64,000 nucleotides of DNA, from the NCBI GenBank assembly GCA_002238945.1, contig MPNI01000011.1, positions 1 through 64,000 of the forward strand. Reading direction: 5' to 3'. Source of the DNA: Proteobacteria bacterium bin106 (GTDB taxonomy: Bacteria > Bdellovibrionota_B > Oligoflexia > Oligoflexales > Bin106). Of the stretch, positions 1 through 9,060 are shown one piece after another (position 1 is the first letter of the stretch; every line of letters starts with the position of its first letter). Made by a program: the position numbers and the translations under genes. The notes beneath the pieces are model-generated. The model was not told the DNA's origin. It was given only the letters and a program-made list of their open reading frames with translations, and did not search any database.

Positions 1-2
1 AA

Positions 3-170
3 TCATCTCAAACAATCGATAAAGCTTTACAAAATGCTATTCAGCAAATTAAAGATCGTCGCTATGCTGATAAATATAAGGATCATGAAGGATCCGTCAA
101 TCTTTTAGGCATAGTGTTTAACAAAGAGGAGCGTAATGTTGTTGGAATACGTCATGAGAAGTTCAAATGA
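3..170 (+). CDS. C-terminal end of an AAA-ATPase-like / PD-(D/E)XK protein, cut by the window edge
   Basis: The frame starting at base 3 is open to a TGA at 168-170 and gives about 55 residues. The stretch AIQQIKDRRYADKYK resembles RSIQQNKNHGYIDKYK near the C-terminus of the intact protein at 48335-49912, so this is very likely the tail of a second member of that family (AAA-ATPase-like domain followed by a PD-(D/E)XK nuclease-like domain). The tail then runs through SVNLLGIVFNKEERNVVGI, the final strand and helix of the nuclease-like fold where the family usually has a similar GIxFxxxxRNI pattern. Promoter, start and catalytic parts lie outside the window, so it could be either an intact gene or a fragment. 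Confidence 0.7.
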   Translation, partial: SSQTIDKALQNAIQQIKDRRYADKYKDHEGSVNLLGIVFNKEERNVVGIRHEKFK

Positions 171-753
171 TACGTTACTGTGTCTGTTTGCACTTTATGC
201 CATTACCTCCAAAGTAGACTATCAAAAGTATCCAGAGTAGAGCCAAATTATTACCTAAATGGAACCGCAAAATCTACCATTTCATCTTTATGCTATCACC
301 GCTTAACCATCATCTAAGCCTTCTCAAAGCTTTTTATCAAAAATGAAATTCTTGTGCTTCAACTACAACGCCAAGTTAGTAGTAAGACCTCAACAAAAAT
401 CCCATTCAAGTCCACTTAGCTGTTAACTTCTATTCTCTTACGAGAATAGAATTGCTTCTGTATAACGCCAATCTGTCTTTGGGCGTTGCCGTTATCTTGA
501 GGCTTACTTATCTCCTACTTCTCTAAGGCATGGTTGTGACAACCATATATTCAGAGTACTCCCTGAAGGCCTTATTGATCATAGGGTTATATAAGTGTTG
601 AGGTTAACTGCAAACTAGAAGGTTCATGGAAAAATCAGCAAGACATCCAAAGATAAAAAAAATAAACCCAAGATAATCAACAAAACTCATCGTCATAGTA
701 GACTACTCAAAGCTTCTCAAGCAGCCAGCAACTCTATTACAGACTTTATAATT
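171..753. other. Non-coding stretch with one hairpin
   Basis: No convincing gene is seen on either strand. A perfect 10-bp inverted repeat with a 4-base loop lies at 428-451 (TTCTATTCTC / GAGAATAGAA). It is not followed by a T run on either strand, so a terminator role is uncertain. The rest may be decayed sequence. Confidence 0.4.
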
Positions 754-3573
754 TTACGAAGCACTAGAGACAGGGGCAAAGTCTTCTGCTGTACTCATAC
801 GCTCTGCCTCACTGTGCTTTTTTTCGAACTGCTTTTTTCTAACAAGACTATTATAAAAAGCCTCATGAAGAGCTAGCAAGGTAGCTTTTTGCGGAGATAA
901 CCTCCCTTCCACAGCCAAACCAAAAATCTGTTCATCGAGAGTAAGATGCTTATGATCAAGCCATTTTTGATAATACGTCAAATCATCCCAACCTTGAGAG
1001 GTCTTAGAAATCATCCTTGATAATTCCGTAGACAATGAGGCTGCCTCTATGAGAGTATTCTTAGCACCTGAGTCTAAACGTACATCACATGCTGCCAAGA
1101 CATACCTTAGCTCTGCAGCAAGGAAAGAGAAGATATAAGGTTTATCTGTTAAATATGGATCTGTTGCTAACTGTCTAAAAGCATAATAACTCGAAGGAGC
1201 AGAAAGATTGATAATCACCTTAACACCACGCCGACTCAAAGGAATAAGATAAGCTGCCAAAAACACCCCCAAATGACGGGGTGAGAGACGAGATAGAAAA
1301 AGAATATCCAAACCTTGATCTTCTTTAGCTAGATCTAAGGTTTCAAACCATGCTGATTTTGATGCAATATGTTTCTGATAAACAGATCCACCACGCAATG
1401 TCTTAAGAGGATAAAAAGCTGCTCCGGATAAAACCATAAGACGATAAGAACGAGTGTTTAAAGCTTGTTCACACAAAGTATATCCCAGAGTTTCTGAAAG
1501 CTCAGAGCCAAAAGAACTCAGAAGATATATACCCCCACTTTTCTTTTCTCCCACCAGATCCTTTGCTAGCCAACTTAAACTTGAAAGAGCTCTCTTACTT
1601 AACCCTGAGGCTAAACCATTCCATGAAAAAGCCATCAAGTCTTTCATCAATACATGCATTTCATCATTCAATGAAGAAATATGCACATAGAACCTGCTCA
1701 CACCTCCATGACGAACAATATACTCACTACTTCCTTGAGAAATAATGGTGTCTTGAAAGGTCTCTGGAGCTCCTGATGCAAATAACTCCAACAACTCTTC
1801 TGTTTCAAAACTTGCTCCACTAAAATGACTAAAGCTAGCATCTTTTTTGTAAAACATGCGTTTTTGAGAAGAAAAATACGCTATCTTAATCTCATTTTTT
1901 ACAAATTGCTCCAGCATTTCTTCAAGATCTCCTAGATTCTTTCTTGCTGGCTTAGATGAAAATGAAGCATCAAGATCTACCTGTTCACTCTTCTCAGTAA
2001 GCTCTGGCTCACCTGGTACAGTTGCTGACTCATAGTGTGATGATGTCAATTCTTTAACCAACTCACTAGACAAAGAACCTCGAGGAGAAGCATGATCCTT
2101 ACTTGAATCTTCATAGAACTTATCTTTATCTGCAAAAAACTCTAAATCCTTACCACTGGCATCAGGACTCTCTTTTTCTTTAAGAAGAGAAGACTCACTA
2201 TCATCTTTATAACTATCAAACTTAGATAAGTCAGATAATTCATTTTTTTCTTCTTCAAAAGCTAACTCTTTACCTTTAGACAAGGCCGTTGCATCAAACT
2301 TAGAAGGATATATGGACTGCTCTTCCATCTCTAAAAGATCTGAAGATTCAGGAGTGGCAGAAAACTCCATCTCCGAACTATAATCCCCTCCTTCATTAAC
2401 ATGTCCTTCATCTACAGCTGCCTTGCTAGAAGCTTTAGAAAACCAATCATCTTGCTGCTGCTGAGCTTGCTGATGAGAAGCTGCCGGTTGATGCTCTTGA
2501 GGATGAGATGTGCCTTGAAAGTGTTCCACGGCACTCTCTCTTGATTTAGAAGAGGCAGCACTGCCTTCAAAGTGATTCAAAGAAATTTCTTGAGACCAGC
2601 TCTTTTCAGCCCATGCATTTTCTGAAGATTCACGACCACCTGCAGCATTCTCGGACACAGCTGAGGGTTCCTTTTCGGATTCAACTTCAGACCAGCTTAT
2701 TTGCTGTGCAGCTGCAGAGACAGGATGAGTTGATGGAAGCTCTGAGAAACTCACAGCTTGCTCAGATGCAACATCATCATCCACCAGAGCATTTGAGTCC
2801 TGACTCACATCCTCACCCTTATAAGCAATGGCAGATAAAGAAACATCATCTTCTCCGCTACGTTCGCTTGTTCTACGGTCTTGAACATCTGAGACTTCTT
2901 CTACTTTGCCAGATTCATATTCTGAATTCATTTTAGAGAACTGCTGAGAAGCTGCTGCATTAAAAGAGCTACTCAAAGAATAACCCATATCATCATTATT
3001 TTGACGCGCCCTCTCTGGTTTGCTCTCTTGTTCAGATGTAGGGAAATGATCCAGTGAGGAATCGGTATTTTGCTGACTATTCTGACTCTTTTGACTGTGT
3101 GTTTCTTGATTGAGCTGTTGAGCATACACAGAAGGCAGAGGTGGTATTTGAGGTTTAGATACATGCGCAGGACTTGGCTCAGAAACATGACTTTCTAAGT
3201 TCTTATCCGAATTAGCACCACGCAGATAACTCCAAAATGCTTTTGAAGATTCTAAAGCATTGGTACCTAAAAAAAGATTGAGTTCAAAAAAATTCGCATT
3301 GCCATAACTGACAGTATAAACTTCACCCACACCTCGGATGCTAAATGTCCCTTCAGTATCACTACCACTTAGGGCTTGCTTGATCAAAGAAGGATCTGAG
3401 AAAATCTGCTGTAAAATCTCTTTGATCCACTCATGCTTCACTTCAGAAAAGACACTACAAGAAAACTTCTCACTTTGTTGTGTAAATAAATGAGGATACA
3501 TATCAGAGCGTAATTGAATACGTGTGGCTTGCTTCTCAATAGCTAATTTTAATAGTTTTTTAAACTGATCCAT
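754..3573 (-). CDS. Degenerate PilT-like protein with two N-terminal-type domains and a long acidic linker
   Basis: 939 residues. Residues 1 to about 105 look like the N-terminal domain of PilT/PilB secretion ATPases: KLLKLAIEKQATRIQLRSD matches the 'LL..A....ASDIHL..G' opening. Residues about 130-550 are a low-complexity Ser/Glu/Asp/Gln-rich linker. A second PilT-N-like domain (about 550-650, LEEMLEQFVKNEIKIAYF) leads into a region with the layout of the PilT ATPase core. There the P-loop is lost: GGIYLLSSFGSELSETL stands where GxxxVTGPTGSGKSTT is expected, and no Walker B or His box is clear. Loss of ATPase activity is therefore inferred. The start is supported by GGAG 7 bases before ATG. 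It may be a regulatory or scaffold paralogue of a type IV pilus motor. The assignment rests on pattern matching only. Confidence 0.55.
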   Translation of the reverse strand: MDQFKKLLKLAIEKQATRIQLRSDMYPHLFTQQSEKFSCSVFSEVKHEWIKEILQQIFSDPSLIKQALSGSDTEGTFSIRGVGEVYTVSYGNANFFELNLFLGTNALESSKAFWSYLRGANSDKNLESHVSEPSPAHVSKPQIPPLPSVYAQQLNQETHSQKSQNSQQNTDSSLDHFPTSEQESKPERARQNNDDMGYSLSSSFNAAASQQFSKMNSEYESGKVEEVSDVQDRRTSERSGEDDVSLSAIAYKGEDVSQDSNALVDDDVASEQAVSFSELPSTHPVSAAAQQISWSEVESEKEPSAVSENAAGGRESSENAWAEKSWSQEISLNHFEGSAASSKSRESAVEHFQGTSHPQEHQPAASHQQAQQQQDDWFSKASSKAAVDEGHVNEGGDYSSEMEFSATPESSDLLEMEEQSIYPSKFDATALSKGKELAFEEEKNELSDLSKFDSYKDDSESSLLKEKESPDASGKDLEFFADKDKFYEDSSKDHASPRGSLSSELVKELTSSHYESATVPGEPELTEKSEQVDLDASFSSKPARKNLGDLEEMLEQFVKNEIKIAYFSSQKRMFYKKDASFSHFSGASFETEELLELFASGAPETFQDTIISQGSSEYIVRHGGVSRFYVHISSLNDEMHVLMKDLMAFSWNGLASGLSKRALSSLSWLAKDLVGEKKSGGIYLLSSFGSELSETLGYTLCEQALNTRSYRLMVLSGAAFYPLKTLRGGSVYQKHIASKSAWFETLDLAKEDQGLDILFLSRLSPRHLGVFLAAYLIPLSRRGVKVIINLSAPSSYYAFRQLATDPYLTDKPYIFSFLAAELRYVLAACDVRLDSGAKNTLIEAASLSTELSRMISKTSQGWDDLTYYQKWLDHKHLTLDEQIFGLAVEGRLSPQKATLLALHEAFYNSLVRKKQFEKKHSEAERMSTAEDFAPVSSAS

Positions 3574-4051
3574 ACTTCAACTCCATACGTTAATAGCCCT
3601 CACTTACTACTGCTATTGTTATGTTGCTACGTGGTTACTTTCACCTACTTGATGTGATCACTCACCCTTGCAGTGCTTTTTCTTACTTATCCTTATCCTT
3701 ATCTTTCATCCTTACTCTTGCTTCACTTATAATGCAGATTCAACTCGCTATGGATAACATCACTTCTAAGGCACATTTTTGATGTTTTTGATGACATCCC
3801 ACACACCAATGCCACGGCATCGGAATTATTCTCATTTAATCAAGCACATAACAGCCTAACTCTTGGCTAACAGCTTGCTATTCTTACTCATTGAGGCAAT
3901 GCTTATGGTAGCATATCACCATGTACTACCCCCTTTGCCCTGGGCAAAGACAGTCTGTATGTAAAATATTCTACTCTACTGTTTCCAAAACTTGCATCTA
4001 TCATGCACACCTATAGCCTATAACCTATAACCTATAACAAGGATCCCTTCT
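3574..4051. other. Divergent intergenic region between the PilT-like gene and adenosine deaminase
   Basis: No ORF of note. A near-palindrome CTTTGCCC-T-GGGCAAAG lies at 3933-3949. A TATAAT hexamer sits at 3728-3733 without a good -35 partner. The short tandem repeat CCTATAA lies at 4010-4037, directly before the deaminase ribosome-binding site. The region must hold promoters for both flanking genes, but I cannot place them. Confidence 0.4.
4010..4037. repeat. 7-bp tandem repeat (CCTATAA, 4 copies)
   Basis: Three perfect copies of CCTATAA preceded by one copy with a single mismatch (CCTATAG). It ends 14 bases before the ATG of the adenosine deaminase gene, so copy-number change would alter the 5' untranslated region but not the protein. 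Confidence 0.85.
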
Positions 4052-5179
4052 ATGACCACAGAGTTGTCCACCTTTTTAGATACTGTAAAAAAACCGGAAT
4101 TGCATATCCATTTCCGTGGCTGTCTTAATGCAAATCTCTTTTGTAATATGCTGCTGCAACGTCGGAAAGAAGATCATGATCAAGATCTTCTTTCCCATCT
4201 AAGCCAACAGATACGAGAGTACATTCTCTCCTGTCATAGGTGTCAGGCATTTCTTGCTGCACTAGCTAAGATTCCCTATCACGTATCCTCTCTTGAAGAA
4301 CTGAAGCAAGAAGACAGAAAATACCTTCAACAACTGTGCCGTAATCTTTGGCACTATAATAAGCCTCGTGATTTTTTTAGCACCTATCTTTTAACAGGTG
4401 CACTGGGTAAGCAAGCAAAACATTACTTTCCTTTAGCCGATCACTTTGCTAGCTATCTTAAGAAACAAAACATTGTCTATGCAGAACTGATTTTTTCTGT
4501 TGGAGAGTATCTGGATATGGGCATGAGTATAGATGAAATCAAGATTTTACTAGCCTACATACACAATCAGGTCCAAGCTGTGGGAAGCCAGGTATATTAT
4601 ATTTTTGATCTTGTTCGAAACTTTCCCATTGATGTGTCCATAAAGCGTCTTGAAATGCTTCTAGAACATAACATCGATCATTTTGTAGCTATCACATTAG
4701 GAGGAGATGAAACCATCCATGAAACAGGTGATTTTAAAAAACTTTTTGATATAGCAGCACATGCTGGTCTTTCACTAAGCTGTCATGCAGGAGAATTTGC
4801 TGATCATACTTCTGTGGAACAAGCTGTTCACATCCTTGGAGCAAAACGTATTGGTCATGGTGTTCAAGCTATCCATTCACAAAAAACTCTTGAGATACTC
4901 AAAGACCAATCCATTACCGTTGAGGTATGTCCCACCAGCAATCAACACACCGGGATCTGGAAAAACATCCAAACGCATCCAGCACGTACCTTCTTTGAAA
5001 TGGGTATTCCCATCTCTTTTGCATCCGATGATCCCGGACTCTTTACGACATCACTCCATCAAGAGCTCTCCATTGCCCACACCGTTTTAGGGTTTTCCAT
5101 CGAAGAACTCAAAACAACCCTTGACTACGGATTTCAAAGCACCTTCCAAAAACACACTATTTCAAGAGAAACAATATAG
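4052..5179 (+). CDS. add: Adenosine/adenine deaminase
   Basis: 375 residues, typical family length. It should deaminate adenosine (or adenine) to inosine (or hypoxanthine) in cytoplasmic purine salvage. Visible family motifs: zinc ligands in ELHIHFRG (residue about 16), SCHAGEF (zinc His and catalytic Glu region), RIGHGVQAI, EVCPTSN and SFASDDPGLF (zinc and catalytic Asp pair). One oddity is HIHFRG where most members read HxHLDG; the two His are kept, but the Asp that follows is Arg. AAGGA 8 bases before ATG supports the start. The adenosine versus adenine choice is not settled from sequence. It stands alone, between a minus-strand gene and an unrelated phosphatase gene 103 bases downstream. 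Confidence 0.85.
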   Translation: MTTELSTFLDTVKKPELHIHFRGCLNANLFCNMLLQRRKEDHDQDLLSHLSQQIREYILSCHRCQAFLAALAKIPYHVSSLEELKQEDRKYLQQLCRNLWHYNKPRDFFSTYLLTGALGKQAKHYFPLADHFASYLKKQNIVYAELIFSVGEYLDMGMSIDEIKILLAYIHNQVQAVGSQVYYIFDLVRNFPIDVSIKRLEMLLEHNIDHFVAITLGGDETIHETGDFKKLFDIAAHAGLSLSCHAGEFADHTSVEQAVHILGAKRIGHGVQAIHSQKTLEILKDQSITVEVCPTSNQHTGIWKNIQTHPARTFFEMGIPISFASDDPGLFTTSLHQELSIAHTVLGFSIEELKTTLDYGFQSTFQKHTISRETI

Positions 5180-5282
5180 AATAAATAGATAGAACATAAA
5201 CATCAAACCATCTCATCATCGTATTTTAAAAAAATATACTCCCTATACCATGTCTTCATGACCACCCCATAACACCACCCAT

Positions 5283-7472
5283 ATGTCACAAAAACGCCTC
5301 AAAGACATAACCATACGACGTTACGGCAAGCGCCATGCACTGGCGTTATTAGTCCTTGCTATTGGGGTGTTTTTGACAGCTTCTTGGCTGCAGTATGAAA
5401 GTCTTGATCCATCAAGACGTATAGATCAACTGCAAGCATCAAAAACCATGATTCTACTACCTACTTGGAATATGAAAGTTGAGCATTGTCATGGAGTCTT
5501 AGATGTGGAATGTCGCACCCTTTCTGTAGCTCAAGATATCCCTTTTTCTTTTAACGATCATTTCAAATACACCAACATCCCCACCGAACATCAACGTAAT
5601 GCTAGCAGTATTACAAAAGACAGTATCAAAAACCTCCAGGGACTCTTAAGCTCTGAGCATCTTAAAATCACATACTCCACCCATCTTGAAGACAACACAC
5701 AGCGATGGCTCCAACAAGAAGAAGCCGTTACTTTAGTACTGCCATCACTTTCCACACCACAGATCCGTCTTACAGCACCACTTAAGAGCGAATGGATCAA
5801 ACCTCATGGTGGAGATATGTGGATTGTACTGCCTCACATTAAAGAACCTACGCCTTTGTTAACTATGGAGATGAATATTCCCATTTATACTCAAAGCGAA
5901 GAGATCCACCATCCCTTCCCTCCAGCATTGATCCGTAGCACAGCTATCACTCAATACACCGAATTAGATAGGCTTATCCATTCATCAAAAATCTATAATC
6001 ATTTCTCACTGATCCTGCTAGCACTGATTGCTAGCATTCTAGTCATCATCCTCGATCATGTGATGATAATGCGATTCTTTGCCTATTTTATCTGTCTAGC
6101 TGCTAGCCGTGCTCTCATCAACACTTTTTATGGAGATTACGGTGAAAACACCTCTCATCTCTATTTCAACCACCTACTCATCATCATCCATAGCCTGATG
6201 ACTATGCTCTATGTAGGCTTAGCCAAACAACTCTGCCATCTTCCTCTACGCACACAAACCATATTATCTTTGGGAGGAATCAGTTTACTCACCCATTACA
6301 TTCTCTATTATATTCTCCCCCAGCAAGTAACCATATCCCATGGCCCTCTTTGGAACGATGCCACAGGAGCCTTATTAGCTGCTGGCTGTATACTTTTTTA
6401 TACTTTCAAAAAAACACCTCAACCCAACACCACCATCAACCACTCCACTATCAGAACAGCTATTACAACAGCGGTATTTTTTGCTTATGGGATCAGCAAA
6501 ACCATAGAATGGTTATCCACATCAGGCCTTTTTGCAAAATTATATAGCTGGATAGATCTGATATTTTTTGCCACTATCTTTATGCTTTCTCTTCTCCATG
6601 TAGGATCCATTACCGCTGCCATCACCAACATTTCTAAGTTAGTGAAAGCAAAAGCTAAAATTGATCGCGATATTGCCATTGGTAAAGAACTTCAATCCAC
6701 TATTTTGCCCACAAACACTCATACAACTCACTTATATCGCTGGCACACCTACACGTTTCCAGCCAAAAAACTCACCGGTCATTGGTTTGATCTAAGACAT
6801 ATCACCAGCCAACAAGACGGCCAGGAATACACCTATTTAGTAGGATGTATGACTGATGTCAGTGGTGAAGGCATTGCTGCCTCAATGATGACCACCAATC
6901 TTGCCTCACACTGGGGACTTTGGTGTGAAGAATTCAAACACCACAGTCAGGATATAAGCACCTCTAAATACCACCACAACACATTAAATGCCGTAGCCTT
7001 AAAGTTTGATAAAGCTCTCAGAGGCGTACGCCATCATCTCACCTGCTCCCTATCAGGATTTATCTATGAACCTCAAAAACGCCATCTCACCTATCTTTGT
7101 GTAAGTGATCATCATGACAGTAACAATGATAGACGTATTGTTATCAGCCAAGGCATAGCTGTAAGCTGTCATCACACACTTTTGGACAGCCATGTCAAAG
7201 AAAAAGCCTCTTCACAGGGTTGGCAAACTCACACCACTACCTTAGGCCCCGAAAGTCATTACCTTCTCCTCTTTACTCACTCTCTTGTTCCAAAAGATAG
7301 CGATATCTCTTCATGGCTAAAAAACATCAACGAAAAAAGCCAACAGGCCAAAAAATCTCCTGCCTATTTTATGGCTCATCAATTACGAGAAAAACGACGC
7401 ACCAAACATCAACATGATGATCTCACGTTGATGATTATACGCATTGAAGAAACACCACCTAAAACATCATAA
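5283..7472 (+). CDS. Membrane-bound SpoIIE/RsbU-type serine phosphatase
   Basis: 729 residues. An N-terminal membrane anchor (about residues 18-36) is followed by an extracytoplasmic region of about 200 residues. A cluster of about seven hydrophobic helices (about 240-450) comes next, then a short linker and a C-terminal PP2C/SpoIIE phosphatase domain. Phosphatase motifs: IAIGKELQSTILP at its start, GHWFDLRHI (family GGDFYD), MTDVSGEGIAASMM (family DVSGHGxxAAL) and HDDLTLMIIRI at the end. The layout resembles 7TMR-DISM sensors coupled to PP2C output. It probably dephosphorylates an anti-sigma antagonist in a partner-switching pathway, but no RsbW/RsbV-like neighbour is seen. The second Asp-Gly metal motif is weak (GHWFD in place of GGDxxD), so activity should be checked. 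Confidence 0.8.
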   Translation: MSQKRLKDITIRRYGKRHALALLVLAIGVFLTASWLQYESLDPSRRIDQLQASKTMILLPTWNMKVEHCHGVLDVECRTLSVAQDIPFSFNDHFKYTNIPTEHQRNASSITKDSIKNLQGLLSSEHLKITYSTHLEDNTQRWLQQEEAVTLVLPSLSTPQIRLTAPLKSEWIKPHGGDMWIVLPHIKEPTPLLTMEMNIPIYTQSEEIHHPFPPALIRSTAITQYTELDRLIHSSKIYNHFSLILLALIASILVIILDHVMIMRFFAYFICLAASRALINTFYGDYGENTSHLYFNHLLIIIHSLMTMLYVGLAKQLCHLPLRTQTILSLGGISLLTHYILYYILPQQVTISHGPLWNDATGALLAAGCILFYTFKKTPQPNTTINHSTIRTAITTAVFFAYGISKTIEWLSTSGLFAKLYSWIDLIFFATIFMLSLLHVGSITAAITNISKLVKAKAKIDRDIAIGKELQSTILPTNTHTTHLYRWHTYTFPAKKLTGHWFDLRHITSQQDGQEYTYLVGCMTDVSGEGIAASMMTTNLASHWGLWCEEFKHHSQDISTSKYHHNTLNAVALKFDKALRGVRHHLTCSLSGFIYEPQKRHLTYLCVSDHHDSNNDRRIVISQGIAVSCHHTLLDSHVKEKASSQGWQTHTTTLGPESHYLLLFTHSLVPKDSDISSWLKNINEKSQQAKKSPAYFMAHQLREKRRTKHQHDDLTLMIIRIEETPPKTS

Positions 7473-7995
7473 AAGATCCTTTATTAGCACTTTTATACCT
7501 TTGCAACTCTATAAAAAGCGGTAAATCAACTAGCTTCAAATATTGGCTAAACTTTCAACTCATTTTTCTTTGTCTGTAATAGTAACTCTTCTGCACATTG
7601 TGAAAATTATGCCACCATAAATGCGATCATAGAAAATGCTTTGTAAAAAATAAATGCTCTTGCAACTCACGTTAAAGTTATTGAAGAATCAGACAAAAAC
7701 AAATAAAAATAGCTAGATTTCACCTAAAATAATTACAACATAAACAATAAACATGATAGCGCTAGAATAATCCAGCCATTCAAACTGGTACTCCCCAAAT
7801 AATACATGATGAAGCATTCATCATGTATTATTATATATCAATTCATAAAAAACGAACATTATCTTTATTAAGGATATTCAGCCAGCTATCAAAAGGCTTA
7901 GAGGTTTTGATAAGCTAGGCAGGGAGAAGGAGTAAAGTGTAAACTGACACACAACTTTTTAATCACATCAATGATTAAGACATCATAGAAAACAA
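7473..7995. other. Convergent intergenic region
   Basis: AT-rich and without a supported gene. It holds the strong hairpin at 7798-7832. The 14-mer AACTGACACACAAC lies near 7953 and recurs near 63429 before the right-edge gene; the meaning is unknown. Confidence 0.4.
7798..7832. terminator. Perfect 15-bp hairpin between convergent genes
   Basis: AATAATACATGATGA and its exact complement flank a 5-base loop (AGCAT). It lies between the end of the SpoIIE phosphatase gene (+) and the end of the truncated gene (-). The arms begin with A and end with T runs, which suits a bidirectional terminator, although it is over 160-300 bases from either stop codon. Confidence 0.5.
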
Positions 7996-8688
7996 TTATA
8001 TGTCACTATCAAGAGCTTTAAAAAGACTTGAAATAAAATCTTTCATAAAACCTACTAATTCTATTCTTTCAGGATTATTTTTAGTTTTTGCGTAAAATCC
8101 ATCCGTAGAACTAATAACACGAAAGCCTTGAAGTCGCTTTATATTTAAGTCATCAAATTCATCAGAAAAACTATAATATCCAGACAGAAGCGTTAAAGTC
8201 TTAGTTTGCTCAGGCGTAAAAACTAAGCTTCTATAATGAGAGCTAGGCCTTTCTTCTTCTTTCTTATGCAATCTAAACTCTAGATGTACTTTGTAGTCTT
8301 CATTATTAGAATATTTATAATAGTGTCTACGTAATATAGACCCTAAAGAACCAGTCGATAAAAAATTGCTAAAAGAATCATCGTAAAGAAGAAGTGTACC
8401 CATATTAGCATTATTTTCTATACTACTTTTTGAATATTCCAAAGCTTTACGTATATTAATATCCATCACTCCATCGCCAGTAACAGTATCTGTTTCAATA
8501 ACTTCTTCTTTGTTTTTAGTAATAACAGCCAACTTTACATACTCATAATGGTTAGCGCATCCTGAACGATCATCAAAACTATGAAAATAAAAATAAGCAT
8601 ATTTTTTATCACCGTAATGACGAAAATATACAGAATATGTTTCTGTATTATTAAATTGAATACAGGATGATTCGTTGTTTGTTTGAGG
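7996..8688 (-). pseudogene. 5'-truncated gene of unknown function, cut by the IS3 element
   Basis: The frame is open from 8688 to the stop at 7996 (about 230 codons). The only start near the front is a TTG at 8532, and the 50 codons before it read like real protein (CIQFNNTETYSVYFRHYG...), so the true N-terminus appears to be missing. The open frame begins next to the left end of the IS3 element. The protein is hydrophilic, rich in aromatic residues and strand-like stretches, with no domain that I recognise. The small lipoprotein reading frame on the other side of the IS (10114-10407, same strand) could be its original 5' part, but that frame ends in TAA before the IS end. A frameshift or a separate gene must then be assumed. 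Confidence 0.55.
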
Positions 8689-8760
8689 TTAACTAGAGAA
8701 GGTACTGGGAATGGTCTGGAAAATCGGCTAAGATAGTGTTCGTTTATCATGGAGGTCGAT

Positions 8761-9060
8761 ATGACAAGTAAGAATGGTTACAGTGAAGAGTCTAAACGTG
8801 ATTCTGTCCGTCTAAGTGAGAAGCATGGAGTTAAAGCTGCTGCAAAAAAGTTAGGGGTTTCTGTGTCCGGTTTGTATAGATGGAGACGTACTTATTTAAA
8901 CGCCAAAGCCCCAACAAATGGAGAAAATCGCAGCTATGATGATCTTCTTAAAGAAATCAAAGCTCTTAAGAAAAGACTGAATTTGGTCACCAGTGTGAAT
9001 TCTACGCTAAAAAAAACTGCAGCGATCTTATCACAAGACCATCTCGGAGGTTTGAAATGA
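8761..9060 (+). CDS. IS3-family transposase OrfA (helix-turn-helix)
   Basis: 99 residues from the ATG at 8761, which follows GGAGG by 5 bases; an upstream in-frame ATG at 8749 lies before that ribosome-binding site. The helix-turn-helix of IS3/IS911 OrfA is plain (SVRLSEKHGVKAAAKKLGV followed by SVSGLYRWRRTYL), and a leucine-rich helix follows (LLKEIKALKKRLNLV). It binds the IS ends and pairs with OrfB. The TGA stop overlaps the OrfB ATG (ATGA). A run of eight A at 9009-9016 could be a relic of the usual -1 frameshift window. A close homologue is at 55689-56015. Confidence 0.9.
   Translation: MTSKNGYSEESKRDSVRLSEKHGVKAAAKKLGVSVSGLYRWRRTYLNAKAPTNGENRSYDDLLKEIKALKKRLNLVTSVNSTLKKTAAILSQDHLGGLK

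Noticed and set aside
8535-8750. A 71-codon minus-strand frame beside the IS3 left end
   Set aside because: Another frame of the same strand reads as real protein through to the 7996 stop, so this one is a shadow.
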